DNA from: Rhodoluna sp. | Lineage (GTDB): Bacteria > Actinomycetota > Actinomycetes > Actinomycetales > Microbacteriaceae | DNA: 49,943 nt | NCBI GenBank assembly: GCA_026393335.1 | Contig: JAPLAJ010000119.1 | Coordinates: 1 to 49,943, forward strand | Direction of reading: 5' to 3' | Shown: one piece after another, positions 1 to 10,645 of the stretch | Position numbering within the stretch: position 1 is the stretch's first letter | Layout: the number at the start of each line of letters is the position of its first letter | Notes under the pieces: model-generated | Seen by the model: only the letters and a program-made list of their open reading frames with translations | Told to the model about the DNA's origin: nothing | The model's database searches: none | Program-made: the position numbers and the translations under genes

Positions 1-758
1 AAGTGCCTCGCTGTTTCTGGTGTGAGGTGATTTTCTGCGATGAGTTTGAAGAAACCTCCATAGGCAGTATCAACATGCACGCGAGAGCCGTAAGTTTTAG
101 CAAGCTGAATGATATCGGCCAGTGGATCTACAGCACCTAAACCTGTGGTGCCTAGTGTTGCAACAATGGTTCCTATTTCACCTGTCTTTAAATGTTGCTC
201 AAGGGCATCAAGAGACATTCGACCATCTGCCTCAGTAGGTATCGAGACATTTGTTGTGCCCAGAACCTCCGACATCCTCGAATGCGTGTAGTGGGCATCT
301 GCTGAGTGAGCTATCTTCTTTGTCGGTTGCAGCTCTCTGGCAATCCATAAAGCCTCAAGATTGGCTGTAGTTCCGCTCCAGGTGAGGTGACCTAGGAAAT
401 CTTCTGGATACTCAAACATGGCAGCTATCTGCTTGAGAACTTCGCGTTCCATTGCTGTGGTGGCAGGGGATGCATCTATCGAATGATTATTAGGATTCAG
501 CATCATTGTGGCTAGATATGCAGCAACAGCAACAGGATGCGGAGCTTTGAGCATTTGCGCTGCGTAGTTGGGATGAAAGTAAGGAAAGTTGTTTTCTAGT
601 CGATCAGTAAGTTCTCTAAGCACAGCAGAAACTTCACTCTGTGGTTTACGCAAACTGGAATGCTGCTCGAAGGGGCCATAGGTATCTTTTAGTTCTTCGA
701 TTGAGTTCACTACCTGAGAAATCAAATCTGGTAGAGACAAATCATCTTTTGCGGCCAC
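1..758 (-). CDS. PLP-dependent group II (aromatic-L-amino-acid/glutamate-type) decarboxylase, C-terminus beyond window edge
   Basis: Manual minus-strand translation from GTG at 758 (AAGGAG upstream): VAAKDDLSLPDLISQVV...FPYFHPNYAAQMLKAPHPVAVAAYLATMMLNPNNHSIDASPATTAMEREV...GTIVATLGTTGLGAVDPL...VHVDTAYGGFF, typical of group II decarboxylases. Not in the ORF track because it is open at the edge. Confidence 0.8.
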   Translation of the reverse strand, partial: MAAKDDLSLPDLISQVVNSIEELKDTYGPFEQHSSLRKPQSEVSAVLRELTDRLENNFPYFHPNYAAQMLKAPHPVAVAAYLATMMLNPNNHSIDASPATTAMEREVLKQIAAMFEYPEDFLGHLTWSGTTANLEALWIARELQPTKKIAHSADAHYTHSRMSEVLGTTNVSIPTEADGRMSLDALEQHLKTGEIGTIVATLGTTGLGAVDPLADIIQLAKTYGSRVHVDTAYGGFFKLIAENHLTPETARH

Positions 759-828
759 AGCTAACTCCTTTGTGAACTTGTGGTTCAAAAATCAAACTGC
801 CTTGTGGGCAAGTTTGATGTTTATGGTG

Positions 829-1377
829 CTACTTGGTTTTTCTTCTTGGTAGCGGTTTTGGAATTCTCAACGGTCGAGGCTGCATACCTCTTGTGAAAAC
901 ATAGAACCAGGTACCTTTGCGAACCTTGGTGGTGGCACCCATCTTTTCTTTAATTCTTGTAACAATCATTCTGTTCATAATTGTTGCTTCCATCGATACA
1001 ACTACCAGTGCAATGATCATCACTAATGTGATTATGTTGTTAGCAGCTGCCGGTGTAATAGAGGTGACAACTAGGAACACCACCATAAGTGGCATAAGGC
1101 CTTCAATAAGTGTGTAGCGACCATCAATAACTTCACGAGCAATCTTTCGCTGTGGGCCTTGGTCTCTAGGCAACAGGTACTTCTCTTCACCAGCCATCAT
1201 GGCTGCGCGGGCCTTCAATCTTGCATCTCTTTGTTGATCTCTGTTGCTGGCTCGAGCTTCTTTAGACTTATTGCCAACTAAAGGCTTAATGTTTGCAGCC
1301 TCACGTTCTTTACGAGTTGGAGTTGCGCGACCCTTTCCAGTGGTTTTGGAAGCTGTATCTTTTTTCTGGTCGCTCAA
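829..1377 (-). CDS. DUF3043 family actinobacterial membrane protein
   Basis: Charged N-terminus (PTRKEREAANIKPLV...RDARLKARAAMMAGEEKYLLPRDQGPQRKIAREVID) followed by two TM segments. Confidence 0.75.
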   Translation of the reverse strand: MSDQKKDTASKTTGKGRATPTRKEREAANIKPLVGNKSKEARASNRDQQRDARLKARAAMMAGEEKYLLPRDQGPQRKIAREVIDGRYTLIEGLMPLMVVFLVVTSITPAAANNIITLVMIIALVVVSMEATIMNRMIVTRIKEKMGATTKVRKGTWFYVFTRGMQPRPLRIPKPLPRRKTK

Positions 1378-1421
1378 GTTATGTCCTTCGTTTTCGGCAT
1401 TCTGTGATTTAGATTACTCTC

Positions 1422-2849
1422 ATGACATTCTCTCTAACTCCAAGCACTTCTCAAGCAATGACACCCAACCAAGCCCTAACCTCTAAGGTTCGAGAGCAAG
1501 TTGATAAAGACTTTTCCCAAAGGGTTGCAACTCTAGGCAAGCTCGTTCGAATCCCAGGCATTGCTTGGGAAGCCTTTGATGAGGCTGATCTAGAGCGCAG
1601 TGCTGAGGCTGTTGCAGAACTTTTTAGAAGTTCTGGAGTCTTTGATGAGGTGGAAATTAAGAGAGCAGTAGTTGATGGCAAGCCTGGTGCTCCAGCCATT
1701 TTGGCCTCAAGATCGGCTAAGAATGGCCGACCACATGTCCTTTTGTACGCTCACCACGATGTCCAGCCTCCCGGCGATGACAGTCAGTGGCTAACCCCTG
1801 CTTTTGAACCAACTGCTAAAGATGGTCGAATCTATGGCCGCGGGGCTGCAGATGACAAAGCTGGGGTAGTTGCTCACCTGACAGCCATTGAGACCCTAAA
1901 AGCGGTTGCCGGCGATGATTTTGACCTTGGAATCTCCATCTTTATTGAAGGTGAAGAAGAGGCTGGATCTCGCACATTTAGGGCATTTTTGGACGAAAAC
2001 AAGGCTAAATTAGCCGCAGATGTTATTGTTGTGGCCGATTCTATGAACTGGTCTCCAGAGGTTCCAGCCCTGACTGTAAGCCTTAGAGGCATGGTTTCTC
2101 AGGAATTCACCATCAGAACCATGGAACACGCTGTTCACTCAGGCATGTTTGGCGGGGCTATTCCAGATGCCATAATCCCAATGCTCAAGGTGCTAGCTTC
2201 TTTGCACGATGACAAGGGAAATGTGGCTGTAAAGGGCCTAAATACCTATGAATTCGACGATTTACCTTACACAGACGCCAATTTGAGGGCTGACAGCAGC
2301 CTTTTGCCTCAGGTTAGCCAGATCGGTGAAGGGGGAATTATGACACGAATTTGGGGTAAACCTTCCATAACTGTGATTGGAATCGATGTTCCATCGGTTG
2401 CTATGTCCTCAAATACCTTGCTTCCAACCGCATCAGCCAAGGTCAGCATGAGAATCGCCCCAGGGCAGGACCCAGATGCCGCTTTGGCCCAATTGAGAGC
2501 TCATATCGAGGAAAACGTGCCTTTTGGGGCTGTTTTGGAGTTTGGTGAGATCGAAACCGGCAAGCCGTTTATGGCTGATACCAGCGGATGGGCTCAAGAA
2601 TTAGCCAAAAACAGCTTAGAAGCAGCGTTTGGTAACCCAATGGTGGAGATTGGCATTGGTGGATCTATCCCGTTTATCGCTGATTTGACTGAAGTTTTCC
2701 CAAACGCCCAGATTCTTGTAACAGGGGTAGAGGACGCAGACTCAAGGGCACACAGCCCAAATGAATCAGTCCACCTAATCGGTTTGAAAAATGCCATGAT
2801 TGCTGAGGCCTTGTTCCTGCTAATTGGTAATGACTTAGAGTCTGAGTGA
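1422..2849 (+). CDS. M20 family metallopeptidase/dipeptidase
   Basis: HVLLYAHHDVQPPGDDSQW, GRGAADDKAGVVAHL, IEGEEEAGS motifs. The start may be the internal ATG at 1458. Confidence 0.9.
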   Translation: MTFSLTPSTSQAMTPNQALTSKVREQVDKDFSQRVATLGKLVRIPGIAWEAFDEADLERSAEAVAELFRSSGVFDEVEIKRAVVDGKPGAPAILASRSAKNGRPHVLLYAHHDVQPPGDDSQWLTPAFEPTAKDGRIYGRGAADDKAGVVAHLTAIETLKAVAGDDFDLGISIFIEGEEEAGSRTFRAFLDENKAKLAADVIVVADSMNWSPEVPALTVSLRGMVSQEFTIRTMEHAVHSGMFGGAIPDAIIPMLKVLASLHDDKGNVAVKGLNTYEFDDLPYTDANLRADSSLLPQVSQIGEGGIMTRIWGKPSITVIGIDVPSVAMSSNTLLPTASAKVSMRIAPGQDPDAALAQLRAHIEENVPFGAVLEFGEIETGKPFMADTSGWAQELAKNSLEAAFGNPMVEIGIGGSIPFIADLTEVFPNAQILVTGVEDADSRAHSPNESVHLIGLKNAMIAEALFLLIGNDLESE

Positions 2850-2897
2850 CCCTATTTGCAACAGAAGGCTTAGAATAATGAGCAAGAGGAGCTAAAA

Positions 2898-3260
2898 ATG
2901 ACTGACACTTTGACCCACGGACTAGAAATTACCGATGCTGCTAAGGCAGAACTTCGCAGACACATTGAGTCTGCTGACATCAGCGATCTAGGCGAAGGCG
3001 AAAAGCTTCGCCTTAGAGTTGAAATCAAGGTTGGTGGCTGTGCCGGTTTCCAGTATTTGCCTTTTGTCCTGACACCTGAACTTCGCGAAGATGATCTAAT
3101 CAAGGACTTTGATGGGGTAGAGGTTGTTGTTGACAGCATGACAGCCCCTTACATCACTGGAGCAACTTTCGACTTTGTTGATACTTTCCAAAAACGTTCT
3201 TTCGAAATCGACAATCCAAACAGCCAGGGCAGTTGTGCCTGTGGTTCTTCCTTCAGCTAA
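2898..3260 (+). CDS. erpA: HesB/IscA-type iron-sulfur insertion protein (ErpA-like)
   Basis: A-type scaffold signature GGCAGFQY and C-terminal CACGSSF; ATG with upstream AAGAGGAGC. Confidence 0.88.
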   Translation: MTDTLTHGLEITDAAKAELRRHIESADISDLGEGEKLRLRVEIKVGGCAGFQYLPFVLTPELREDDLIKDFDGVEVVVDSMTAPYITGATFDFVDTFQKRSFEIDNPNSQGSCACGSSFS

Positions 3261-3368
3261 ACCTTCAAAACAGGCTAAGTCCCTTTATCTTTTAGGGTGT
3301 TTTGGCAGTCTGCCATTCGATTAGTGCGTAAACTTGATTTATAACGAAACGATATTGAAGGATCGATT

Positions 3369-4238
3369 TTGCTTCCTAAAAGAAGAATTAGATGGGCCGC
3401 AATTCCTGTAATTGCAGTTCTCATGGCAACCCTTAGCGGCTGCTCAAGCTACGAATTTTCAAGAGGCTGGCTACCTGGCGTCACAGGAGTAACTAACCAC
3501 ACAGAGCGCATTGTTTCACTATGGAACGGCTCTTGGATCGTGCTTTACGTTGTAGGAATCATCGCCTGGGGCCTAATGTTTTGGGCAATCATCGTTTATC
3601 GCCGCCGCAAAGGGGATGCGGAAATCCCACCTCAACTTCGCTACAACATGCCAATTGAAGCTCTTTTCACAATTGTTCCTTTCATCTTGGTTATCGGTTT
3701 CTTTGCTCTAACCACAAGGGATATGGACATTATTGAGCGTCCAGTTGCCAGCGATTACCGTATTGAAGTTATTGGAAAACAGTGGGCATGGGACTTTAAC
3801 TACACCAACGACAATGTTTTTGACTCTGGTATTCAGCTTCAGGCTGTAACTGCAGAAGCAGAAAAAGAGTTACCAACCCTTTATTTACCGGTAAACAAGA
3901 CAATTCAGTTTGATTTAGTTTCCCGCGATGTTATTCACTCTTTCTGGGTTATTGACTTCTTGTACAAGAAGGATGTTTTCCCAGGTCGAGTAAACAAAAT
4001 GTATCTGACACCTCAGGTAATCGGAGATTACAAGGGTAAGTGTGCTGAATTGTGTGGTGAATTCCACTCAATGATGCTTTTCAACGTGAAGGTAGTTTCG
4101 CAAGAAGATTATGACGCTCACATGGCTGAATTAGCTGCCCAAGGTAACGTAGGCCAGCTAACCGCAGACCCTAACGATCCGAATAACCTAAACCGAAACA
4201 ACAATCTCCCTGGCGATAACCCTGAGAGTGAAGGCTAA
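3369..4238 (+). CDS. ctaC: Cytochrome c oxidase subunit II
   Basis: Lipoprotein-like signal (LSGCSS), two TMs, CuA region [10 protein letters not shown]...[17 protein letters not shown] start. Confidence 0.93.
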   Translation: MLPKRRIRWAAIPVIAVLMATLSGCSSYEFSRGWLPGVTGVTNHTERIVSLWNGSWIVLYVVGIIAWGLMFWAIIVYRRRKGDAEIPPQLRYNMPIEALFTIVPFILVIGFFALTTRDMDIIERPVASDYRIEVIGKQWAWDFNYTNDNVFDSGIQLQAVTAEAEKELPTLYLPVNKTIQFDLVSRDVIHSFWVIDFLYKKDVFPGRVNKMYLTPQVIGDYKGKCAELCGEFHSMMLFNVKVVSQEDYDAHMAELAAQGNVGQLTADPNDPNNLNRNNNLPGDNPESEG

Positions 4239-4243
4239 TCACA

Positions 4244-5893
4244 ATGAGTTCAGTCAAGAAATCTAAGGGCCGCATAGTTGTTGATTGGTTAACAACCACT
4301 GATCACAAAAAGATCGGTTACCTGTACCTAATTACTTCCTTCGTTTATTTCATGATCGCTGGTGTTATGGCCTTGCTCATCAGAGCGCAACTAGCTATGC
4401 CAGGTCTAACAATCGTTGAAACAAAAGAACAGTACAACCAGCTATTCACCATGCACGGAACAATCATGTTGCTAATGTTTGCAACTCCTTTGTTCGCAGG
4501 TTTTGCTAACGTACTGATGCCAGTTCAGATTGGTGCACCAGATGTTGCTTTCCCACGTCTAAACGCAATTGCTTACTGGTTCTACTTCTTTGGTTCCTTT
4601 ATTGCTGTTGCCGGATTCTTCACACCACAAGGTGCCGCATCCTTCGGTTGGTTTGCTTATGCACCGCTGTCAAGTACTACGTTTTCTCCAGGACTCGGGG
4701 GAGACCTATGGGTCTTTGGTCTAGCACTTAGCGGTTTCGGAACGATTCTTGGTGGTGTGAACTTCATCACAACCATCATCACAATGCGTGCACCAGGTAT
4801 GACCATGTTCCGTATGCCAATCTTCACTTGGAACACTTTGGTCACCTCGATTCTTGTAATCATGGCCTTCCCACCTCTAGCAGCTGCACTGTTTGCTCTA
4901 GGAGCTGACAGAAAATTTGGTGCACACATTTTCGATCCAGCAAACGGTGGCCCCATGTTGTGGCAGCACTTGTTCTGGTTCTTCGGTCACCCAGAGGTTT
5001 ACATTCTTGCTCTGCCATTCTTCGGAATTGTTTCAGAAATCTTCCCGGTATTTAGCCGCAAGCCAGTCTTCGGTTACAGAACTCTGATTTACGCAACAAT
5101 CGCGATTGCAGCGCTGTCTATGACTGTGTGGGCTCACCACATGTACGTGACTGGTTCTGTACTGCTTGGTTTCTTCGCCTTTACTACGATGCTGATTGCA
5201 GTTCCTACCGGTGTGAAAATATTTAACTGGATTGGAACGATGTGGCGGGGATCGATTACCTTCGAGACTCCGATGCTTTGGAGCTTGGGCTTCCTAACCA
5301 CATTCATCTTCGGTGGTCTAACCGGTGTAATCCTTTCTTCTCCTGCACTTGATTTCCACTTGAGTGATTCATACTTCGTTGTCGCTCACTTCCACTACGT
5401 GGTATTTGGAACTGTTGTGTTTGCGATGTTTGCCGGATTCTATTTCTGGTGGCCAAAGATGACCGGAAAGATGCTGAATGAGCGTCTAGGTAAAATCCAC
5501 TTCTGGCTTCTATTCTTCGGTTTCCACATGACATTCCTAATCCAGCACTGGTTAGGTGTAATGGGTATGCCACGTCGTTACTACACATACCTAGAAGGTG
5601 ACGGCTTCACCTGGATGAACCAAGTTTCAACCGCAGGTTCGCTACTGCTTGGCCTTTCAATGATTCCTTTCCTATGGAACGTCTGGATTACTAGCCGCAA
5701 GGGTGTCATGGTAGAAATGAATGACCCATGGGGCTTTGGTCGATCATTGGAGTGGGCAACAGCTTCACCGCTGCCAAGACACAACTTCACTTCGATTCCA
5801 AGAATTAGATCTGAAGCTCCAGCATTTGATTTGAATCACCCTGAGTATGCATCTCCAGATGCCAAACCCTTAACCCAAGGAGGGAAGAAGTAG
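4244..5893 (+). CDS. ctaD: Cytochrome c oxidase subunit I
   Basis: 549 aa heme-copper oxidase: [58 protein letters not shown]. Confidence 0.97.
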   Translation: MSSVKKSKGRIVVDWLTTTDHKKIGYLYLITSFVYFMIAGVMALLIRAQLAMPGLTIVETKEQYNQLFTMHGTIMLLMFATPLFAGFANVLMPVQIGAPDVAFPRLNAIAYWFYFFGSFIAVAGFFTPQGAASFGWFAYAPLSSTTFSPGLGGDLWVFGLALSGFGTILGGVNFITTIITMRAPGMTMFRMPIFTWNTLVTSILVIMAFPPLAAALFALGADRKFGAHIFDPANGGPMLWQHLFWFFGHPEVYILALPFFGIVSEIFPVFSRKPVFGYRTLIYATIAIAALSMTVWAHHMYVTGSVLLGFFAFTTMLIAVPTGVKIFNWIGTMWRGSITFETPMLWSLGFLTTFIFGGLTGVILSSPALDFHLSDSYFVVAHFHYVVFGTVVFAMFAGFYFWWPKMTGKMLNERLGKIHFWLLFFGFHMTFLIQHWLGVMGMPRRYYTYLEGDGFTWMNQVSTAGSLLLGLSMIPFLWNVWITSRKGVMVEMNDPWGFGRSLEWATASPLPRHNFTSIPRIRSEAPAFDLNHPEYASPDAKPLTQGGKK

Positions 5894-6304
5894 ATGAAGA
5901 CTAATGTCACTATTTTCAACATACTAACTGTTTTCTTCTTCATTTCAGCAGCGGTTTATGGCTACTGGTCATACATTAGCTATGGTGAAATCGAAGTGAT
6001 TGGTTTTGCTGCAATAGGTATGTTGGTTTTCCTTACCGGGTTCATCAGCTTTTACTTAGCAAAATCAGCCAAGAACTTTACTGGCCCTGAAGACATGCCA
6101 GATGCAAACATCGAAGATGGTGAAGCCGAGATGGGTTTCTTTGCTCCTTGGTCTTGGTGGCCAATGATGCTTGGTCTTGGTGGAGCGATCTGCTTCACAT
6201 CTCTTGCAGTTGGTTGGTGGATGTTCGCAATTGGTTTGCCATTATCCTTCCTTGCTCTAATCGGATTCGTTTTCGAGCACTCAAGAGGACAACACGCTCA
6301 CTAG
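5894..6304 (+). CDS. ctaF: Actinobacterial cytochrome c oxidase subunit IV
   Basis: 136 aa, four TMs, immediately after ctaD; GPEDMPDANIEDGEAEMGFFAPWSWWP motif typical of the family. Confidence 0.9.
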   Translation: MKTNVTIFNILTVFFFISAAVYGYWSYISYGEIEVIGFAAIGMLVFLTGFISFYLAKSAKNFTGPEDMPDANIEDGEAEMGFFAPWSWWPMMLGLGGAICFTSLAVGWWMFAIGLPLSFLALIGFVFEHSRGQHAH

Positions 6305-6321
6305 TAGCAAGTTTTATAAGT

Positions 6322-6361
6322 AACCTGCCAAAACCAATTGTGGTTTGGCAGGTTTTCTTTT
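6322..6361 (+). terminator. Rho-independent terminator downstream of ctaF
   Basis: AACCTGCCAAA...TTTGGCAGGTT hairpin followed by TTCTTTT. Confidence 0.75.
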
Positions 6362-6397
6362 GCCCTGCACATCTTAAATATGTGTTTACCTGTCCAT

Positions 6398-6433
6398 AAA
6401 AAATCCCGCCCAATTACTTGAGCGGGATTTTTT
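6398..6433 (-). terminator. Rho-independent terminator of the qcr operon (bidirectional in sequence)
   Basis: AAAAAATCCCGC/GCGGGATTTTTT inverted repeat with 12-nt loop between convergent ctaF and qcrB. Confidence 0.8.
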
Positions 6434-6445
6434 GTTTAGAAGTTT

Positions 6446-8089
6446 TTACTTATCTGATTCAATTGCTTTCTGAACCTGAGCTTCGATCTCATGTGCATGG
6501 TGAGTCGCTTCTGCAATCTCAGTCTTAGTCGCAGGAGTGATTCTGTCCTGGAAGTAGAACTTGGATAGCGATGCTCGCATTCTTGCAGCAACGGTGATCT
6601 TGCCCTGGGCATTTGGTCTTGCAACGGTTGGCTTGTAATCCTTGTAGTCAACAAGCTTGTATAGATCGTGTGGATCTAGTGGCTCGTGAACTTCAATGTA
6701 TTCACCATGTGGCAGTCGAACGATACGACCTGACTCGCGTCCATGGATAGCGATTTCTTTATCCTTGCGCTGCAGTGACAGACAAACTCGTTTAGTCACA
6801 TAGAATGCAGCTATCGGCAACAGGATTAGTGAAATCTGCATGGCTAGCAAGACTTGGTTCAATGACATCTTGAAGTGAGTTGCAATCAAGTCGGTACTCG
6901 CACCAGCCCATAGCACTGCATAGAACATCACACCAGCTGCACCGATTGCTGTGCGGGTAGGTGCGTTTCTAGGACGGTCTAGAGCGTGGTGCTCACGCTT
7001 GTCGCCAGTTACCCAGTTCTCAATGAATGGATAGATAGCAACCAGCGCAAGGAAGACCAAGCTGATAACCAGAGGAAGCAGAATGTTCATGGATACTGTG
7101 TAGTCACCAATCATGAACTCTAGACCTGTTGGAGCAAGTCTTAGAGCTCCATCCAACCAACCGATGTACCAGTCGGGTTGTGTACCGGCTGAAACAGGGG
7201 ATGGGTCATAGCCACCATAGTTCCAGATTGGGTTGATGGTGAAGAATGTTGAAATCACCATAATCACACCGAAGACGATGAAGAAGAATCCACCAGCCTT
7301 AGCTACGTATACAGGCATTAGTGGGTAGCCGACGATGTTGGTGTCTGACTTACCTGGACCTGAGTAGTGAGTGTGCTTGTGAATGATCAGCATGAACAAG
7401 TGGATAGCTAGGAATACCAGAATCAAAGCTGGGATCAACATGATGTGCAGAGCGTAGAGACGGCCGATAACAACATGCCCTGGGAATTCGCCCCCGAACA
7501 ACAGTGAAGAAATTCCGGTACCGATGAAAGGCACACCCTTGATCATTCCATCAATGATTCGAAGTCCGTTTCCAGAAAGAAGATCATCTGGCAGTGAGTA
7601 GCCGGTGAAACCTGCGGCCATACCAAGAACGAATAGAACGAAACCAACAACCCAGTTCAACTCACGAGGCTTACGGAACGCTCCGGTGAAGAATACGCGA
7701 AGCATGTGAAGACCTGCTGCAGCAACAAACAACAAAGCCGACCAGTGGTGAACTTGCCTCATTAGCAAACCACCTCTGACTTCAAAGGTGATGTTCAAGC
7801 TTGTTTCGTAGGCCTTCGACATAAGTGCATCTTTTAGCGGTGCATAAACACCGTCGTATCTCACCATTGCCATTGAAGGGTCGTAGAAGAAGGTTAGGAA
7901 AGTTCCTGATAGAAGAAGTACAAAGAACGAATACATTGCAACTTCACCAAGCATGAATGACCAGTGATCAGGGAAGATCTTGCGACCGAATTCTTTTAGG
8001 ATTCCAGATGCGCCAACGCGCTCATCTACATAGTTTGCAGTTCCTGCTAGGAAGGTGTTCTTCTTTGGTGCTTCCTTCATGATGCTCAA
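6446..8089 (-). CDS. qcrB: Menaquinol-cytochrome c reductase cytochrome b subunit
   Basis: 547 aa; PDHWSFMLGEVAMYSF, HHWSALLFVAAAGLHMLRVFF, GYSLPDDLLSGNGLRI; actinobacterial C-terminal extension. Confidence 0.95.
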   Translation of the reverse strand: MSIMKEAPKKNTFLAGTANYVDERVGASGILKEFGRKIFPDHWSFMLGEVAMYSFFVLLLSGTFLTFFYDPSMAMVRYDGVYAPLKDALMSKAYETSLNITFEVRGGLLMRQVHHWSALLFVAAAGLHMLRVFFTGAFRKPRELNWVVGFVLFVLGMAAGFTGYSLPDDLLSGNGLRIIDGMIKGVPFIGTGISSLLFGGEFPGHVVIGRLYALHIMLIPALILVFLAIHLFMLIIHKHTHYSGPGKSDTNIVGYPLMPVYVAKAGGFFFIVFGVIMVISTFFTINPIWNYGGYDPSPVSAGTQPDWYIGWLDGALRLAPTGLEFMIGDYTVSMNILLPLVISLVFLALVAIYPFIENWVTGDKREHHALDRPRNAPTRTAIGAAGVMFYAVLWAGASTDLIATHFKMSLNQVLLAMQISLILLPIAAFYVTKRVCLSLQRKDKEIAIHGRESGRIVRLPHGEYIEVHEPLDPHDLYKLVDYKDYKPTVARPNAQGKITVAARMRASLSKFYFQDRITPATKTEIAEATHHAHEIEAQVQKAIESDK

Positions 8090-9147
8090 CTCTTCACACT
8101 CCTATCCCAGAATGATGGCCCTACAGGTTCTAAGAAATCACTTTGCGCGATTAGATAACCTTCGCTGTCAACAGTGATTGGAAGCTGGGGGAGAGGGCGA
8201 GCTGCTGGACCGAAGACAACCTTGCAACCATTGACAAGATCAAAAGTTGATTGGTGGCATGGACATAGCAAGTGGTGAGTGTGCTGCTCATAAAGAGCAA
8301 CAGGACAACCTACGTGTGTACAAATCTTTGAGTAAGCAACGATTCCCTGATAAGACCAGCCTTTGCGTTCCTCAGTTTCATTTAGTTCACTTGGGTCAAC
8401 ACGAACTAGAAGAACAGCTGCCTTAGCTTTCTCTTCCAAATATTCTTTGTTCTCAGGGTTCAATCCAGCTGGGATGACTTGGAATACAGAACCAAGAGTT
8501 ACATCTGAAGCCTTGATTTCAATTCCTGTTGGGTCCTTAGCTAGGCGAGTGCCCTTCTTCCAAAAAGTGTGTCGAAGTGAATCGCCAGGGTTTGGTCCAA
8601 GATCGGCAAAAAGAATAATTCCAGGCAGTGGAAACAGTGCAAGAGATCCGTAAAGAGTTCTGCGGATTAGTTTTCGCCTAGTGAACCCAGACTCTTGGTT
8701 CGCAGCAGCAAGAATTTCAATTGCCGCAGCACGCTTTTCGTCAGTACCTCTAGTCAGGTGACGTTCTTCTGAAACTTCATTATCTGGCATCAAAGTTTTA
8801 GCCCAGTGCACTGCACCGATTCCAATACCCATTAGGCCTAGGGTCATGCCGATACCAAGGTACATTGTGTTCAATCGAACACTAGAAAGATCTTCAGATA
8901 GTGGGAAAGTGAAGTAAGCCCAAAGAGCAAAAGCACTGCCGAGCATAGAAAGAGTGAAGAGAAGTGCAACCTGTCGAACCGCTGCCTTCTCATGTTTGAC
9001 GCTCTTGTCAGTCATGCGAACGCGGTGTGGTTCAAGACCAGGGTCTGCTACTGCATCAAGATTCGCAACTCTAAGGCCAGCATCGTATTCATGCTCTGGA
9101 GTGCTTCCAGATTTGTTGAGTTCAACTTCTTTCGAATTCTCAGTCAA
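8086..9147 (-). CDS. qcrA: Menaquinol-cytochrome c reductase Rieske iron-sulfur subunit
   Basis: Rieske motifs CTHVGCPV and CPCHQSTF; three N-terminal TMs. ORF extends to 9225 but overlaps qcrC; the TTG at 9147 right after the qcrC stop is the preferred start. Confidence 0.92.
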   Translation of the reverse strand: MTENSKEVELNKSGSTPEHEYDAGLRVANLDAVADPGLEPHRVRMTDKSVKHEKAAVRQVALLFTLSMLGSAFALWAYFTFPLSEDLSSVRLNTMYLGIGMTLGLMGIGIGAVHWAKTLMPDNEVSEERHLTRGTDEKRAAAIEILAAANQESGFTRRKLIRRTLYGSLALFPLPGIILFADLGPNPGDSLRHTFWKKGTRLAKDPTGIEIKASDVTLGSVFQVIPAGLNPENKEYLEEKAKAAVLLVRVDPSELNETEERKGWSYQGIVAYSKICTHVGCPVALYEQHTHHLLCPCHQSTFDLVNGCKVVFGPAARPLPQLPITVDSEGYLIAQSDFLEPVGPSFWDRSVKS

Positions 9148-9161
9148 TTTAATCTTTCTTA

Positions 9162-9959
9162 TTAGTTGGACTTGGCGGCTAGCCAGACAGCGATGATGAC
9201 AAGCAAACCTAGGAGACCTAGCCAAGCTAGAAGACCTTCGGAAACTGGACCAAGACTTCCCAGTTCTTCACCACCAACAGAACTGTTGTTCTGGAGGTAA
9301 GTCAGGTAAGTGATGATGTCGTTCTTTTGCTCAGGAGTGATGTTAGCGTCATTGAAAACTGGCATGTTTTGTGGACCGGTGATCATCGCTTCGTAGATTG
9401 TCTTAGCTGATGATCCCATTAGCTGAGGTGCGTACTTGCCTTCTGTGAGTGCACCACCTGCACCAGCTGCGTTGTGACACATTGCACAGTTGATTCTGAA
9501 AAGCTCTCCACCGGAGGAAGCGTTACCGTTTGCTTGGAGATAAGCAGCATCTGGAATTGATGGTCCATCTGCAAGAGATCCAACGTAAGCAGCCATTGCA
9601 TCAATTTCTTCAAGAGTGAATTGAACAGGCTTTACTTCTAGCTGTGGTCCGCTTGCAGCTCCTGGCATACGACCAGTTGAAACTTGGAAATCTACAGAAG
9701 CTTCACCAACACCGATAAGGCTTGGTGCGTTTACTGTTCCTTCTGCATTCTTGCCGTGACATGATGCACAGTTTGCAAGAAAAATCTTTTTACCTAAATC
9801 AATTTGTTCTTGAGTTCTTACAACTTCACGATCAGGGGAGACCGCAGCACTAACTGTTGTGTAACCAGTTCCAACAACCAAAAGTCCAGCGAACATAACA
9901 ATACCCAGAGCTTTAGGACTGCGTCGCATGCCGTTGATTCTGCGTCTAAGTTGATTCAT
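9162..9959 (-). CDS. qcrC: Menaquinol-cytochrome c reductase diheme cytochrome c subunit
   Basis: Two CxxCH motifs (CASCHGKN, CAMCHNAA), N-terminal signal/TM and C-terminal TM anchor. Confidence 0.94.
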   Translation of the reverse strand: MNQLRRRINGMRRSPKALGIVMFAGLLVVGTGYTTVSAAVSPDREVVRTQEQIDLGKKIFLANCASCHGKNAEGTVNAPSLIGVGEASVDFQVSTGRMPGAASGPQLEVKPVQFTLEEIDAMAAYVGSLADGPSIPDAAYLQANGNASSGGELFRINCAMCHNAAGAGGALTEGKYAPQLMGSSAKTIYEAMITGPQNMPVFNDANITPEQKNDIITYLTYLQNNSSVGGEELGSLGPVSEGLLAWLGLLGLLVIIAVWLAAKSN

Positions 9960-9986
9960 TTAGAGATTTGGCTCTTTCTTTTCGGG

Positions 9987-10604
9987 TTATTTCAAAACGT
10001 AAATGATGAGGAACAAAGCAATCCAAACTACATCCACGAAGTGCCAGTAGTAGGAGACAACGATCGCGGCGGTAGCTTCTTTGTGGCCAAATTTCTTAGC
10101 TGCAAAGGTTCTACCGATAACGAAAAGGAAAGCGATAAGTCCGCCGGTTACGTGCAATGCGTGGAAACCAGTAGTGATGTAGAAAGAAGATCCGTAGGCG
10201 TTGCTTGAAAGCGAAATCCCTTCGCTTATCAAAACTGCGTATTCCCAAACCTGGCCTGCCACGAAGACAGCTCCAAGCACATAACTGATCATGAACCACT
10301 CAACCATTCCCCATTTCATTGGGGACTTGCCAGTAGCTCGAGGCTGCATGCGCTCTGCTGCGAAAACACCGAACTGAGCGGTGAAAGAAGAAGCCACCAG
10401 AATCAAGGTGTTGATCAGGGCAAAAGGCACATTCAAGATTGCGGTGTCAGCAGCCCAAATTTCAGGGGAATTGGCTCTAAGGCTGAAATACATAGCAAAC
10501 AGGGCCGCAAAAAACATAACTTCACTGCCAAGCCAAACGATAGTTCCTACCGAAGTCGCACTTGGGCGGTGGATTTGAGGTTGAGCTAGGGGAGCAGTAG
10601 ACAT
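9987..10604 (-). CDS. ctaE: Cytochrome c oxidase subunit III
   Basis: 205 aa; [54 protein letters not shown]. Confidence 0.95.
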   Translation of the reverse strand: MSTAPLAQPQIHRPSATSVGTIVWLGSEVMFFAALFAMYFSLRANSPEIWAADTAILNVPFALINTLILVASSFTAQFGVFAAERMQPRATGKSPMKWGMVEWFMISYVLGAVFVAGQVWEYAVLISEGISLSSNAYGSSFYITTGFHALHVTGGLIAFLFVIGRTFAAKKFGHKEATAAIVVSYYWHFVDVVWIALFLIIYVLK

Positions 10605-10645
10605 ACCTTAATCCTACCTGTCCAAATCGTTATAAATGCGTTGTT

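Noticed and set aside
1-758. Edge PLP enzyme considered as the missing SufS cysteine desulfurase
   Set aside because: Motifs (FHPNYAAQMLKAPHP, HVDTAYGGFF) fit group II decarboxylases, not SufS.
917-1117. 66-aa hydrophobic plus-strand ORF
   Set aside because: Antisense of the TM region of the DUF3043 protein; hydrophobicity is mirrored from the opposite strand.
9804-10208. 134-aa plus-strand ORF across qcrC/ctaE
   Set aside because: Antisense to two well-supported genes, no recognisable domain.
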